Source: Methylovulum sp.
GTDB taxonomy: Bacteria > Pseudomonadota > Gammaproteobacteria > Methylococcales > Methylomonadaceae
Assembly (NCBI GenBank): GCA_030653435.1
Contig: JAURZI010000102.1
Location: 1-42,371 of the forward strand
Length of the DNA stretch: 42,371 nucleotides
Reading direction: 5' to 3'
The notes under the pieces were generated by a model, which was not told the DNA's origin, did no database searches, and saw only the letters and a list, made by a program, of their open reading frames with translations. The translations under genes and the position numbers were made by a program. Shown here piece by piece: positions 36,301 through 42,371 of the stretch. The stretch's first letter is position 1. Every line of letters begins with the position of its first letter.

Positions 36301-37683
36301 TTCGATGGCGCGTTACGGGAAATTGTCCGCAGCAGGCTGGAAGGTTTAGGCCCGGTGAGCGTCGCACAGTTGGCACTGCCGCTGGCTATGGTTGATGCGC
36401 CTGTCGAACAGGCGCTAGGCGCATTGCAACAGGAAGGCTTTGCCATTCAAGGCCGTTTTACGCCGGATGCCAGCGTTACCGAATGGTGCGAACGCGGCTT
36501 GTTGGCGCGTATCCATCGTTATACGCTCAAGCAATTGCGTCGCGAAATCGAGCCGGTCGCTCCAGCCGACTTTATGCGTTTTCTGTTCCATTGGCAGGGT
36601 CTAACCGATCCTGGTTCCGGCGAAAACGTGCTGCAACAGCGCTTATTACAACTGGAAGGACTAAGCTTGCCCGCCGTCAGTTGGGAACAGGATATTTTAC
36701 CGGCCCGTATGCGGCCGTTTTTCGTCTCCGAACTCGATTCATTGTGCAGCACCGGTCGCTTTATTTGGCTACGGTTGCTGCTGCCCACCGGCAGCGCCGC
36801 CTACAAGCGTAAAAATCCCGCCGGCAAAGCCACCGCCATCAGTTTTATCACCCGCAGTCATTTGCCGCACTGGCGAGCCTATGCGCCGCTACCGGACCGG
36901 ACGGCGCTGGATTTATCCGCCAATGCCGAAAAAACCTATTTGGCATTAACCGGCTTAGGCGCCAGTTTTTTTGAAGACCTGCTGTCGGAAACCCGGTTAT
37001 TAAAGGCGCAACTGGAAGCAGCGCTGGGTGAACTCGCCGCCAGCGGCTTGATTACCGCCGATAGTTTCCAGGGTTTACGCACGTTGATACTGCCGCAAAA
37101 AATCCAGCAACGTCGCAGCAAACGTTACCCAAGCTACGAGCCGTTTGCCAGCGCCGGCCGTTGGGCTTTGCTGCGCGACTATGGCGCTGACGGAAACGAC
37201 CGTCATCTGCACTGCGAACATATCGCCCGCGTGTTGTTGCGCCGTTATGGGGTGATCTTCCGTAAATTGCTGGAACAGGAAGACATAGCCCCGCCTTGGC
37301 GGGATTTGCTGTATGTCTTCCGCCGTCTGGAAGCGCGCGGCGAACTGCGCGGCGGGCGTTTCGTGCAAGGTTTTTCCGGTGAGCACTATGCGCTGCCCGA
37401 AGCCGTCAGTGTGTTAAGGGACATCCGCAAACTCACCAAACCGGGTGAATTGATAGCCATCAGCGCCGCCGACCCATTGAACCTGACCGGCATCATCACG
37501 CCAGGGCAACGCGTGCCTACCCAGGCTAGCCAGCGGATTTTATATCGCGACGGCGTGCCGATTGCGTTTAGCGTGCAGGGTAAAGCCAGTTTTTTGGAGC
37601 CGATAGACGGGCCTGAACAATGGCGGCTTACCAATGTGTTGTTGCGGGGTACGTTACGGGATATCAAGAGTGGACATCAATAA
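33355..37683 (+). CDS. lhr: Lhr-type ATP-dependent helicase
   Basis: A 1442-residue superfamily 2 helicase of the large-helicase-related family, involved in DNA repair and RNA-DNA unwinding. The core shows the Q-motif region, Walker A APTGSGKTLAAFL, YISPLKALSND, VTTPESLYILL, Walker B VDEIHALAG, LSATQ, and motif VI QRVGRSGHQ. The long C-terminal part continues through winged-helix and Lhr-specific regions, ending GTLRDIKSGHQ. E. coli Lhr is 1538 residues, so this is nearly full length. ATG at 33355 has GGGAG from the MITE right end as ribosome site; ATG at 33367 (MTLSLFHPAV) is an equally natural family start but lacks a well-spaced site. Confidence 0.93.
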   Translation: MPSAMTLSLFHPAVAHWFGSCFSAPSDVQAQAWPAIRSGAATLIAAPTGSGKTLAAFLAAIDQLVQQGLGSGLPDETQVLYISPLKALSNDIHKNLELPLDGIRFALLELGLPDVLIRAQTRTGDTSAAARNAMKRQPPHILVTTPESLYILLTSDSGRDMLKTVRSVIVDEIHALAGNKRGAHLSLSLARLAQLTATPPVRIGLSATQKPIATVAHYLTGSEALPCAIIDTGHTRQRDIGIEVTGSPLEAVMATEVWGEIYDRLAQLTEQHRTTLIFVNTRRLAERAAAALAERLGEEFVTAHHGSLAKEHRLDAEQRLKQGRLKALVATASLELGIDIGDVDLVCQLGSPHAIGTFLQRVGRSGHQLAAIPKGRLFPLTRDDLVECAAMLVAIQCGELDRITIPDHPLDVLAQQIVAEVASREWHEDELFLVFSAAWPYRDLTQAQFTDVVKMLADGFHTRRGRRSAYLHRDAVHGLLRPRKNARLTALMNGGAIPDQFDYDVIMQPEGLFVGTLNEDFAFESMPGDIFQLGNSSYRMLKIEQGRVYVEDAHGLPPTIPFWFGEAPGRSDELSLAVSNLRATLDAKLEQGIEAAYRYLQQEVGLPDAVADQLVQYLAAAKAALSVLPTQQNIVFERFFDEVGDMHFVIHACFGSRINRAWGLALRKRFCRRFNFELQAAANEDSIVLSLGPTHSFPLEEPAGYLKAATVKKILIQALLAAPMFPTRWRWVANTALAIPRNRAGKKVPAYFQRNDGEDLIAVIFPEQLACFENIVGEREVPDHPLVNQVLSDCLHELMDINGLERLLDGIEQGRITILTRDLTCPSPLAQEILNARPYAFLDDAPAEERRTLAIQQRRFMDPQSAAEIGHLDPDAIAHVKREAWPEAATPDELHDALVVLGFLTEREGKRGDLAQPQNSLEQGWLGLLGDLQQSRRATVLTIAGNNPLWVAAERLQTMLLVFPNATMQPVIEPVISNEAADFDGALREIVRSRLEGLGPVSVAQLALPLAMVDAPVEQALGALQQEGFAIQGRFTPDASVTEWCERGLLARIHRYTLKQLRREIEPVAPADFMRFLFHWQGLTDPGSGENVLQQRLLQLEGLSLPAVSWEQDILPARMRPFFVSELDSLCSTGRFIWLRLLLPTGSAAYKRKNPAGKATAISFITRSHLPHWRAYAPLPDRTALDLSANAEKTYLALTGLGASFFEDLLSETRLLKAQLEAALGELAASGLITADSFQGLRTLILPQKIQQRRSKRYPSYEPFASAGRWALLRDYGADGNDRHLHCEHIARVLLRRYGVIFRKLLEQEDIAPPWRDLLYVFRRLEARGELRGGRFVQGFSGEHYALPEAVSVLRDIRKLTKPGELIAISAADPLNLTGIITPGQRVPTQASQRILYRDGVPIAFSVQGKASFLEPIDGPEQWRLTNVLLRGTLRDIKSGHQ

Positions 37684-37689
37684 ACCGTT

Positions 37690-37750
37690 GGGGATGCGAA
37701 CCCCGGCTATCAGATTTGTGCGATACGTAGGTAGACGTGCGGGCCGTCTA
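37690..37750 (+). terminator. Two hairpins after lhr
   Basis: GGGG-ATGCGAA-CCCC (37690-37704) and TAGACG-TGCGGGC-CGTCTA (37732-37750) fill most of the 83-base gap before the ABC gene. Neither has a clear T run, so the terminator call is tentative. Confidence 0.35.
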
Positions 37751-37766
37751 ATCTGTCTGGTTTGCT

Positions 37767-38465
37767 ATGATGGTTAATCCCAATGCACCCATGACTCAAA
37801 TTATCAACGCCATCATTCGTTTCGATCAGGCAACCGTTACCGTATACGGCAAAACGATCTTGTCCGGCATTAGTTTTACGCTAGGCAAAGGCGAAAAAGC
37901 CGTGCTATGCGGCAAATCCGGTTCGGGTAAAAGCACAGTGTTGAAAACCGTGCTGGGTTTGCAATCGCTGAGTGCCGGCGCGGTTTATTTCCATGAACAG
38001 CGTCTGGATGCCGCGACGATACAGACCATCCGTAACCATACGGCGTATATCGGTCAAGAACCCGTGTTGGGGGCGGATACAGTGCGGGAGGCGTTATTAT
38101 TGCCTTTCCGATTCAAGGCGCACCGCGATGCCAAGCCCACGGACGCACAAATCAAGGCGGTGCTGGCACAGCTGTGTTTGTCCGCAGACCTATTGTCCCA
38201 AGAAAGCAGCCGGGTTTCCGGCGGCGAAAAACAACGTATTGCGCTGGCACGCGGCCTGTTATTGGGCAAAAACCTGTATTTGCTGGATGAAATCACCAGC
38301 GCGCTGGATGCGGAAAGTAAACAGGCGGTGTTCGATGTTTTCGCCAATCCTGGGCTGACGGTCTTGTCAGTGAGCCATGATCCCGAATGGATAGCGCGTT
38401 GCGATAAGGTTTTAGAACTTGATGAAGGTTGTTTGCTACAGGAGATGCCCCATGACTCCGCTTGA
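37767..38465 (+). CDS. fetA: ABC transporter ATPase, FetA/YbbL-like
   Basis: A 232-residue ABC ATPase with Walker A LCGKSGSGKST, the signature SRVSGGEKQRIALARG, Walker B LYLLDEITSALD and the switch His in VLSVSHD. The next gene is an unmistakable FetB/YbbM permease, and together these form the FetAB exporter, reported in E. coli to lower iron and ease oxidative stress. The ATG at 37767 is used here; in-frame ATGs at 37770 and 37791 are possible starts. The last 14 bases overlap the permease gene, so the two are coupled. Confidence 0.85.
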   Translation: MMVNPNAPMTQIINAIIRFDQATVTVYGKTILSGISFTLGKGEKAVLCGKSGSGKSTVLKTVLGLQSLSAGAVYFHEQRLDAATIQTIRNHTAYIGQEPVLGADTVREALLLPFRFKAHRDAKPTDAQIKAVLAQLCLSADLLSQESSRVSGGEKQRIALARGLLLGKNLYLLDEITSALDAESKQAVFDVFANPGLTVLSVSHDPEWIARCDKVLELDEGCLLQEMPHDSA

Positions 38466-39243
38466 TATCGCACCGCCGCAGCTGGCGGTGCTTTACGGTC
38501 TTTGCCTGCTGCCCTGGCTGTTGCTGCATCTGATCGGCCTGCGCCTCAGTAGGGATATTGTGGTCAGCATCCTGCGTATGAGCGTCCAGTTGGCGCTGGT
38601 CGGGTTTTATCTGAAGGCCTTGTTCGGGCTGAATGAGCCTTGGCTTAACGGCTTATGGATAGGGGTTATGCTGGTCGTTGCCGATTTAAGCATTTTGCAG
38701 CGGGCAGGGTTAAAAATCCGCTACTTTATGTTGTCTACGTTTGCGGCCATTGCCTTGGGCACCTTGTTCTCGACATTTTATCTGGTGATACTCGTCATAC
38801 AACCTACGCATTATTACGACGCCCGCTATATTGTGCCGTTGGCAGGCATGATTCTCGGCAACTGCCTGCAAAGCAACGTCATTGCCCTGGAGCGGTTTTA
38901 TTCGGGATTACGCAAAAACGAACAGGAATACACGACTTTTTTATTGCTGGGCGCAACCCGCTGGGAAGCTGTGCAACCTTATTACCGTGCCGCCATCAAA
39001 GCCGCTCTTGGCCCTACTATCGCCGGTATGTCCACGATGGGGCTGGTGTCGTTGCCGGGCATGATGACCGGGCAAATCCTCGGCGGTAGCGAACCCTGGT
39101 TGGCCGTCAAGTACCAGATCGCCATCATGATTTGCATATTCGCCAGCACCACGCTGGCCTGCATAGTCAACCTGAAGCTCAGTCTGCGCCATGCCTTCAA
39201 TGCCTTTGATGTGTTGAAGGATGAGGTGATGGACACGCGTTAG
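38452..39243 (+). CDS. fetB: Iron export permease FetB/YbbM-like
   Basis: About 263 residues with seven or so membrane helices. Family features: ILRMSVQLALVGFYL, the loop GNCLQSNVIALERF, LLLGATRWEAVQP resembling a coupling helix, and the diagnostic SLPGMMTGQILGGSEP. I chose the ATG at 38452, which has AGGAG seven bases upstream; the frame is open back to 38419 but those residues lie inside fetA. It overlaps fetA by 14 bases. Iron export is inferred from the E. coli family; other metals are possible. Confidence 0.88.
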   Translation: MTPLDIAPPQLAVLYGLCLLPWLLLHLIGLRLSRDIVVSILRMSVQLALVGFYLKALFGLNEPWLNGLWIGVMLVVADLSILQRAGLKIRYFMLSTFAAIALGTLFSTFYLVILVIQPTHYYDARYIVPLAGMILGNCLQSNVIALERFYSGLRKNEQEYTTFLLLGATRWEAVQPYYRAAIKAALGPTIAGMSTMGLVSLPGMMTGQILGGSEPWLAVKYQIAIMICIFASTTLACIVNLKLSLRHAFNAFDVLKDEVMDTR

Positions 39244-39264
39244 GCGTAGCCGTTAATAGGTTTG

Positions 39265-39314
39265 GGTAAGTCAGGCATATGCTCCCGCACGCCCAGATTT
39301 GAAGATGACTTACC
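39265..39314. terminator. Two-way terminator-like hairpin
   Basis: GGTAAGTC (39265-39272) pairs with GACTTACC (39307-39314), an 8-bp stem with a 34-base loop between the converging fetB and the YunG-like gene. The right arm overlaps the latter's stop codon. Confidence 0.35.
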
Positions 39315-39720
39315 GTATGCCGGCGTCTGCAAGCTCTGCCATAAATTGGGCGACCCAGCCTTCGACCCGCGGTAAGCAACGCTCCAGCGCCGCCTGTTTT
39401 TCCGGTATGGCAAAATAATCGGGTTCATGAAGATAGGGGTGGGTGATGCTGCCGACATCCATGGCATCGTGACTGAGATCGACGATACGCCCGCCGATGA
39501 TGTTGTATTGGTGTTGATAATGCCCGCAGATCGCCCCGCCGAACACCTGGTTCATGAACAGGCTGCCGTATTTGCACGACCCGGACAGGTCGGTTGGCGT
39601 CAGCGCCCCCCGCTCGGCCGCTTGCTCGCACCATTTGCGGAACACAAACACTTTGGCTAGCGCGAAACGTTCGTAGGAATAGGCAAGCTGAGCTTCCCGG
39701 TCTATTGTCCAATCGGTCAT
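39310..39720 (-). CDS. YunG-like small protein
   Basis: A 136-residue cytoplasmic protein. It contains LSGSCKYGSLFMNQVFGGAI, then CGHYQHQYNIIGGRIVDLSH and DAMDVGSITHPYLHEPDYF. A conserved Cys followed by an FGG segment, a His-Gln-Tyr and a Gly-x-Ile-x-Asp-Leu step is the pattern that I associate with YunG-type proteins of unknown function, related in layout to papain-like folds. Whether the Cys, His and Asp form an active site cannot be told here. It stands alone, converging with fetB and separated from the protease by 102 bases. Confidence 0.6.
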   Translation of the reverse strand: MTDWTIDREAQLAYSYERFALAKVFVFRKWCEQAAERGALTPTDLSGSCKYGSLFMNQVFGGAICGHYQHQYNIIGGRIVDLSHDAMDVGSITHPYLHEPDYFAIPEKQAALERCLPRVEGWVAQFMAELADAGIR

Positions 39721-39822
39721 ATTAAAGGCCTAAGCAAAGCGCTATCGGGCTATGCGCGATAACGGGGGGGTAAGGCTGCGAACCTAAGCCTAAACAAGGC
39801 TGATACGGGTTCGGACTGCCCA

Positions 39823-40548
39823 TTATTTTTTAAACAAGGTAATTAATTGGGACTTATCATCAATATGCAATTGGTAACGTCCCAATAGGCTCATGCCCAA
39901 CAAGCGGTTGCCCGCTAATAGTGGGTCGGCAATAAACGCCACTTCGACATTTTCAACGGTTTCCCCGGCAATTTTCAGTTCACGCAACATGCCGACCCTG
40001 GCCTCGGTCATGCCGTTGGCGGTCTGCATGTTATGGCGGGTGAACGGGCTGTCGGTCAGCCCTAACCCGGCGATCATGGATTCCGGCAAGACGATTAAAT
40101 CTGCGCCGGTGTCGATAATCATATCCAGGGTTTGCCATAGCCTGCCGTCACCGGATAGCGACACCGACACCATTAAATGGCGGCCTTGGGCATGGGTAGG
40201 CAAGACAATGCGTTCGGTTTCCCGCTGTTGTTTCTTGTTGATGATGACGACACGTTCAATCTTTCCTTGGGTATTGCGACTGATGATATGGTTGAACGGT
40301 GCCAGGAGTTGTTCGAGTTGCTGTTCTAAACTACCGTCCCGGATCAGGGCTTTGGCTTCATTTTCGATGCGTTCCAATCCGCTGATTTCGATGTGCATCC
40401 GATTTTGCAGGGCTTCGATTTGCCCAAACAGGTCGCTGCCATCTTCTGTACGTTGCGCCTGGGCGTTTCCGCCCGTCAACACGAGGGCGGCAAGCAAGGT
40501 TAGACGTAATGGGTTGCCAGGCCAGACCATCGGGATGATCGCGGTCAT
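39823..40548 (-). CDS. Periplasmic retropepsin-like aspartic protease
   Basis: A 241-residue exported protein: signal peptide (LRLTLLAALVLTGGNAQAQ), a helical region (40-95) likely to form a coiled coil, then a single retropepsin-like domain with the active-site triad in MIIDTGADLIVLPES (Asp about 146) and the closing strand LLGMSLLGRYQLHIDD. Such one-domain proteases work as dimers. Members of this family (TIGR02281 type) occur widely in proteobacteria, function largely unknown. Its ATG lies 2 bases after the aldo/keto reductase stop, so the two are coupled. Confidence 0.85.
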   Translation of the reverse strand: MTAIIPMVWPGNPLRLTLLAALVLTGGNAQAQRTEDGSDLFGQIEALQNRMHIEISGLERIENEAKALIRDGSLEQQLEQLLAPFNHIISRNTQGKIERVVIINKKQQRETERIVLPTHAQGRHLMVSVSLSGDGRLWQTLDMIIDTGADLIVLPESMIAGLGLTDSPFTRHNMQTANGMTEARVGMLRELKIAGETVENVEVAFIADPLLAGNRLLGMSLLGRYQLHIDDKSQLITLFKK

Positions 40549-40550
40549 GG

Positions 40551-41417
40551 TTATAAGGCGATGCGCTCAATCACATCCATGTCAGACGGGCTAAGCTCAA
40601 GTCCGTAACTGGCGAGATCGGCATGTAAATGCTGTTCGCTGCTGGTCCCTGTGAGCGGCATCATGCCCAGTTGCAAGGCAAACCGAAACGCGAGTTGCGC
40701 CAATGTGCAACCCAGGCGTTGGGCAATCCGGGCCATTCCGGCACTTTGCAATGCCGTCGCGTTCGCCGTCAGCAGTGAGAAGCCTTGATAAATAACATCA
40801 TGCTCCCGGCATAGCCCGCGTATTTCGGCATCCCATTGCGTACGCGCATAACAGCGGTTTTGCACAAAAGCCGGTTTAACATCGGCTTGGGCGATGAGCA
40901 TTTGCAATTGCCCGAAGTTGACATTGGAAACCCCCAGCAGCTTCACGACACCGGCTTGTTGCAAATCCTCCATCGCCTGCCAGACGGCCCAATCGGCATC
41001 GCCGAGGCCTAGGCCGGTTGACGGGCCATGCAGGACATAGGAATCCAGGTAATCGGTATGCAAATGTTCTAAAGAGCTCGCGAATGATTGCCGTACCTGG
41101 GTGCGGTAATCCGCATTCGGGTCGTAAGGCAAGCGCTGGTCCTGGCTGGATATAAAAGTGAACTTGCTTTGTAAAAACAGTTCGGCGCGTTGCAAACGCC
41201 GTTCGTCTATAGCCCGTTTAACGGCGTTGCCGACGCCGGCTTCGTAGTAATGGCGGCGTTGATTGGCGGTGTCTATGCCTAGAAATCCGGCCTTGATCGC
41301 GTTATATGTCAGCGTTTCGGTTTGCTCTTCTTTCCATGCGGTTCCGTACAGAAAGCTCGGTATAGTGACGCCCCTGTGCGTGATAAGTCTGCTGATCGGC
41401 TGTGTGGTGTCATTCAT
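40551..41417 (-). CDS. Aldo/keto reductase
   Basis: A 288-residue NAD(P)H-dependent oxidoreductase of the AKR superfamily. It shows GFLGIDTANQRRHYYEAGVGNAVKRA (catalytic Asp), QSKFTF (catalytic Lys), SLEHLHTDYLDSYVLHGP with the His, KLLGVSNVNFGQL and a C-terminal GTSSEQHLHADL. In the first motif the usual catalytic Tyr position appears to be in the YYEAG segment. The substrate is unknown. The ORF is open upstream into the broken panE, but the ATG at 41417 with CGGAG seven bases before it is the proper start. It follows the panE remnant and precedes the protease. Confidence 0.88.
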   Translation of the reverse strand: MNDTTQPISRLITHRGVTIPSFLYGTAWKEEQTETLTYNAIKAGFLGIDTANQRRHYYEAGVGNAVKRAIDERRLQRAELFLQSKFTFISSQDQRLPYDPNADYRTQVRQSFASSLEHLHTDYLDSYVLHGPSTGLGLGDADWAVWQAMEDLQQAGVVKLLGVSNVNFGQLQMLIAQADVKPAFVQNRCYARTQWDAEIRGLCREHDVIYQGFSLLTANATALQSAGMARIAQRLGCTLAQLAFRFALQLGMMPLTGTSSEQHLHADLASYGLELSPSDMDVIERIAL

Positions 41418-41443
41418 GTGCATGCTCCGGTATGGCTTTAGTC

Positions 41444-42239
41444 TCAGCGCGGCTTGAGTGCCGACTCCCTCAGTTTCATCAAGGCATAGACGGATTCCAG
41501 ATACGGCGCGGCGACCTTGGCCCGTTGGCCTGCCCGTAGCGCATTGCCCAGGATGGCTTCGGTTTCCATGGCGTGGCCTTGTTGGTAATCCAGCAGCATA
41601 CTGGTTTTGTAGGGCGGCATTGCGTAAGTGCTGGCGATATTGGTGTCTATAATGTTGTCGGGGGAGCTTATGCCCACAGGCTTCGGCAATAGCGTATACA
41701 TCCTGCATGATCCGGCGCACGAAGCCTTCCTGGGTTTGCAAGATGTCCAGCGTCGGCAAGCCGCCCGATAATACCGATAAGGGATTAAACGGCGCGTTCC
41801 AGATACATTTTTTCCAGCGCTCGGTAATGATGTCCTCGCTGGTTGTGCAATCTATGCCGGCGCGTTGGAATAAGGCGCTAAGCTGGACGGTTTTTGCGCT
41901 GATGCCGCCGGGGATATTGCCTAAGACCAGGCGCCCGTAGGCCAGATGATGTATCTCGCCGGGATGGACGCGATTGCAGCAGATAAATGCCAAGCCGCTG
42001 ATGAGGTCATGCCCAGGGTAGGCGGCATGGATGTCCTGTTCGATACCGACGCCGTTTTGGATCAAGGTTATCGCCGTATCGGCGCTGATGGCCGGGCGAA
42101 TCAGGCCAATACGGTCCAGCGTCGGCAGCACTTTGGTGCAGAGCACGACATAATCGGCCTCGCCCTTAAAATCGCCGACCTGCTGTAAAACCTGGACAGG
42201 CATAAAATGCCAGTTGCCCAGGCTTTCAGCAATTCTCAT
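41444..42239 (-). pseudogene. panE: Broken 2-dehydropantoate 2-reductase (panE-like)
   Basis: PanE reduces ketopantoate to pantoate for coenzyme A. The readable part matches family members from about residue 45: ADYVVLCTKVLP, TLIQNGVGIEQDI, AFICCNRVHPGEI, TERWKKCIWNAPFNPLS. The N-terminal Rossmann GxGxxG segment is absent, and an in-frame TAG lies 12 bases before the first Met. A second fault is a frameshift at a run of five C on the minus strand (41660-41664). After it, the true C-terminus continues in another frame (DNIIDTNIASTYAMPPYKTS, then LDYQQGHAMETEAI). With one C fewer the frame would be restored, so this fault may be a sequencing error; the missing N-terminus is not explained that way. 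Confidence 0.85.
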
Positions 42240-42251
42240 TATGACCCCAAG

Positions 42252-42371
42252 CTACCCTATTTCCGGCTTTGGGGGTCGAACAATTGGGCTTTTCGGGTTA
42301 TAAGACCAGCCCTCCAGCATAATATCGAGCAGTTGCTCCCAGCTATCAAAGCACAAGTTAGAAGTTAATGC
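42252..42371 (-). CDS. C-terminal end of an ORF leaving the window
   Basis: The last 120 bases read on the minus strand as 39 codons and a TAG with no stop before it. It includes SNLCFDSWEQLLDIMLEGW and ends PKPEIG. The first part faintly resembles the C-terminal helix of IS630-type transposases, but I cannot confirm it. It lies in the same frame as the panE remnant, 12 bases upstream, and would explain the loss of the panE N-terminus if it belongs to an insertion. Confidence 0.4.
   Translation of the reverse strand, partial: ALTSNLCFDSWEQLLDIMLEGWSYNPKSPIVRPPKPEIG

Noticed and set aside
41263-42188. Several short plus-strand ORFs opposite panE and the reductase
   Set aside because: They have no ribosome sites or recognisable domains and run opposite to better supported genes.
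40551-42239. A single 562-residue PanE-aldo/keto reductase fusion
   Set aside because: The frame is open only because of the panE frameshift: about 50 residues between the two parts are nonsense, the real PanE C-terminus is found in another frame, and the reductase has its own Shine-Dalgarno and ATG at 41417.

Overview
The window looks like a gammaproteobacterial chromosome. The right-to-left order carA, carB, greA (with yhbY facing the other way), rlmE, ftsH, glmM, tpiA, secG, tRNA-Leu(GAG) is the housekeeping neighbourhood known from Pseudomonas and relatives. The dense hybrid-kinase and c-di-GMP region, the REP-like palindromes and the moderate but locally very uneven GC would suit an environmental gammaproteobacterium. 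A methanotroph of the Methylococcales is my guess, but nothing here proves it.

Positions 1-609 hold the N-terminal stub of a P4-type integrase next to tRNA-Leu(GAG), the scar of a genomic island. From 628 to 14394 nearly everything lies on the minus strand: secretion (secG), glycolysis (tpiA), cell-wall precursor synthesis (glmM), membrane proteolysis (ftsH), ribosome maturation (rlmE, yhbY, rbgA-like GTPase), transcript elongation (greA) and carbamoyl phosphate synthesis (carA, carB). There are two departures from the usual order. folP is absent between ftsH and glmM. About 2 kb of AT-rich accessory genes sits between carA and carB: an EEP-superfamily nuclease or phosphatase, an unknown 132-residue protein, a 71-residue antitoxin-like protein and a RelB/RelE-type pair.

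From 14508 to 32987 the plus strand carries yfbR and then a signalling region: an HDOD-GAF protein, a small Ras-like GTPase, a stand-alone cyclic-nucleotide-binding domain and a coiled-coil protein. After these come a 50-residue lipopeptide-like ORF, a response regulator with an N-terminal HTH, a 1122-residue multi-receiver protein with an HPt and an EAL domain, and a CHASE-type hybrid kinase. Beyond a REP-bearing gap lies a four-gene translationally coupled operon: hybrid kinase, porin-like barrel, short PstS-like periplasmic protein, hybrid kinase. The three hybrid kinases share near-identical HisKA-HATPase-REC cores. A reasonable model, which is inference, is that several kinases feed one HPt and that the outputs are a DNA-binding regulator and c-di-GMP hydrolysis.

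From 32989 to 33353 there is a MITE-like element with 67-bp inverted ends, directly before an lhr-type helicase gene. The right end has a fetAB-like ABC exporter, a YunG-like small protein, a retropepsin-like periplasmic protease, an aldo/keto reductase and a broken panE. The last 120 bases encode the end of an unrecognised ORF that runs off the window.
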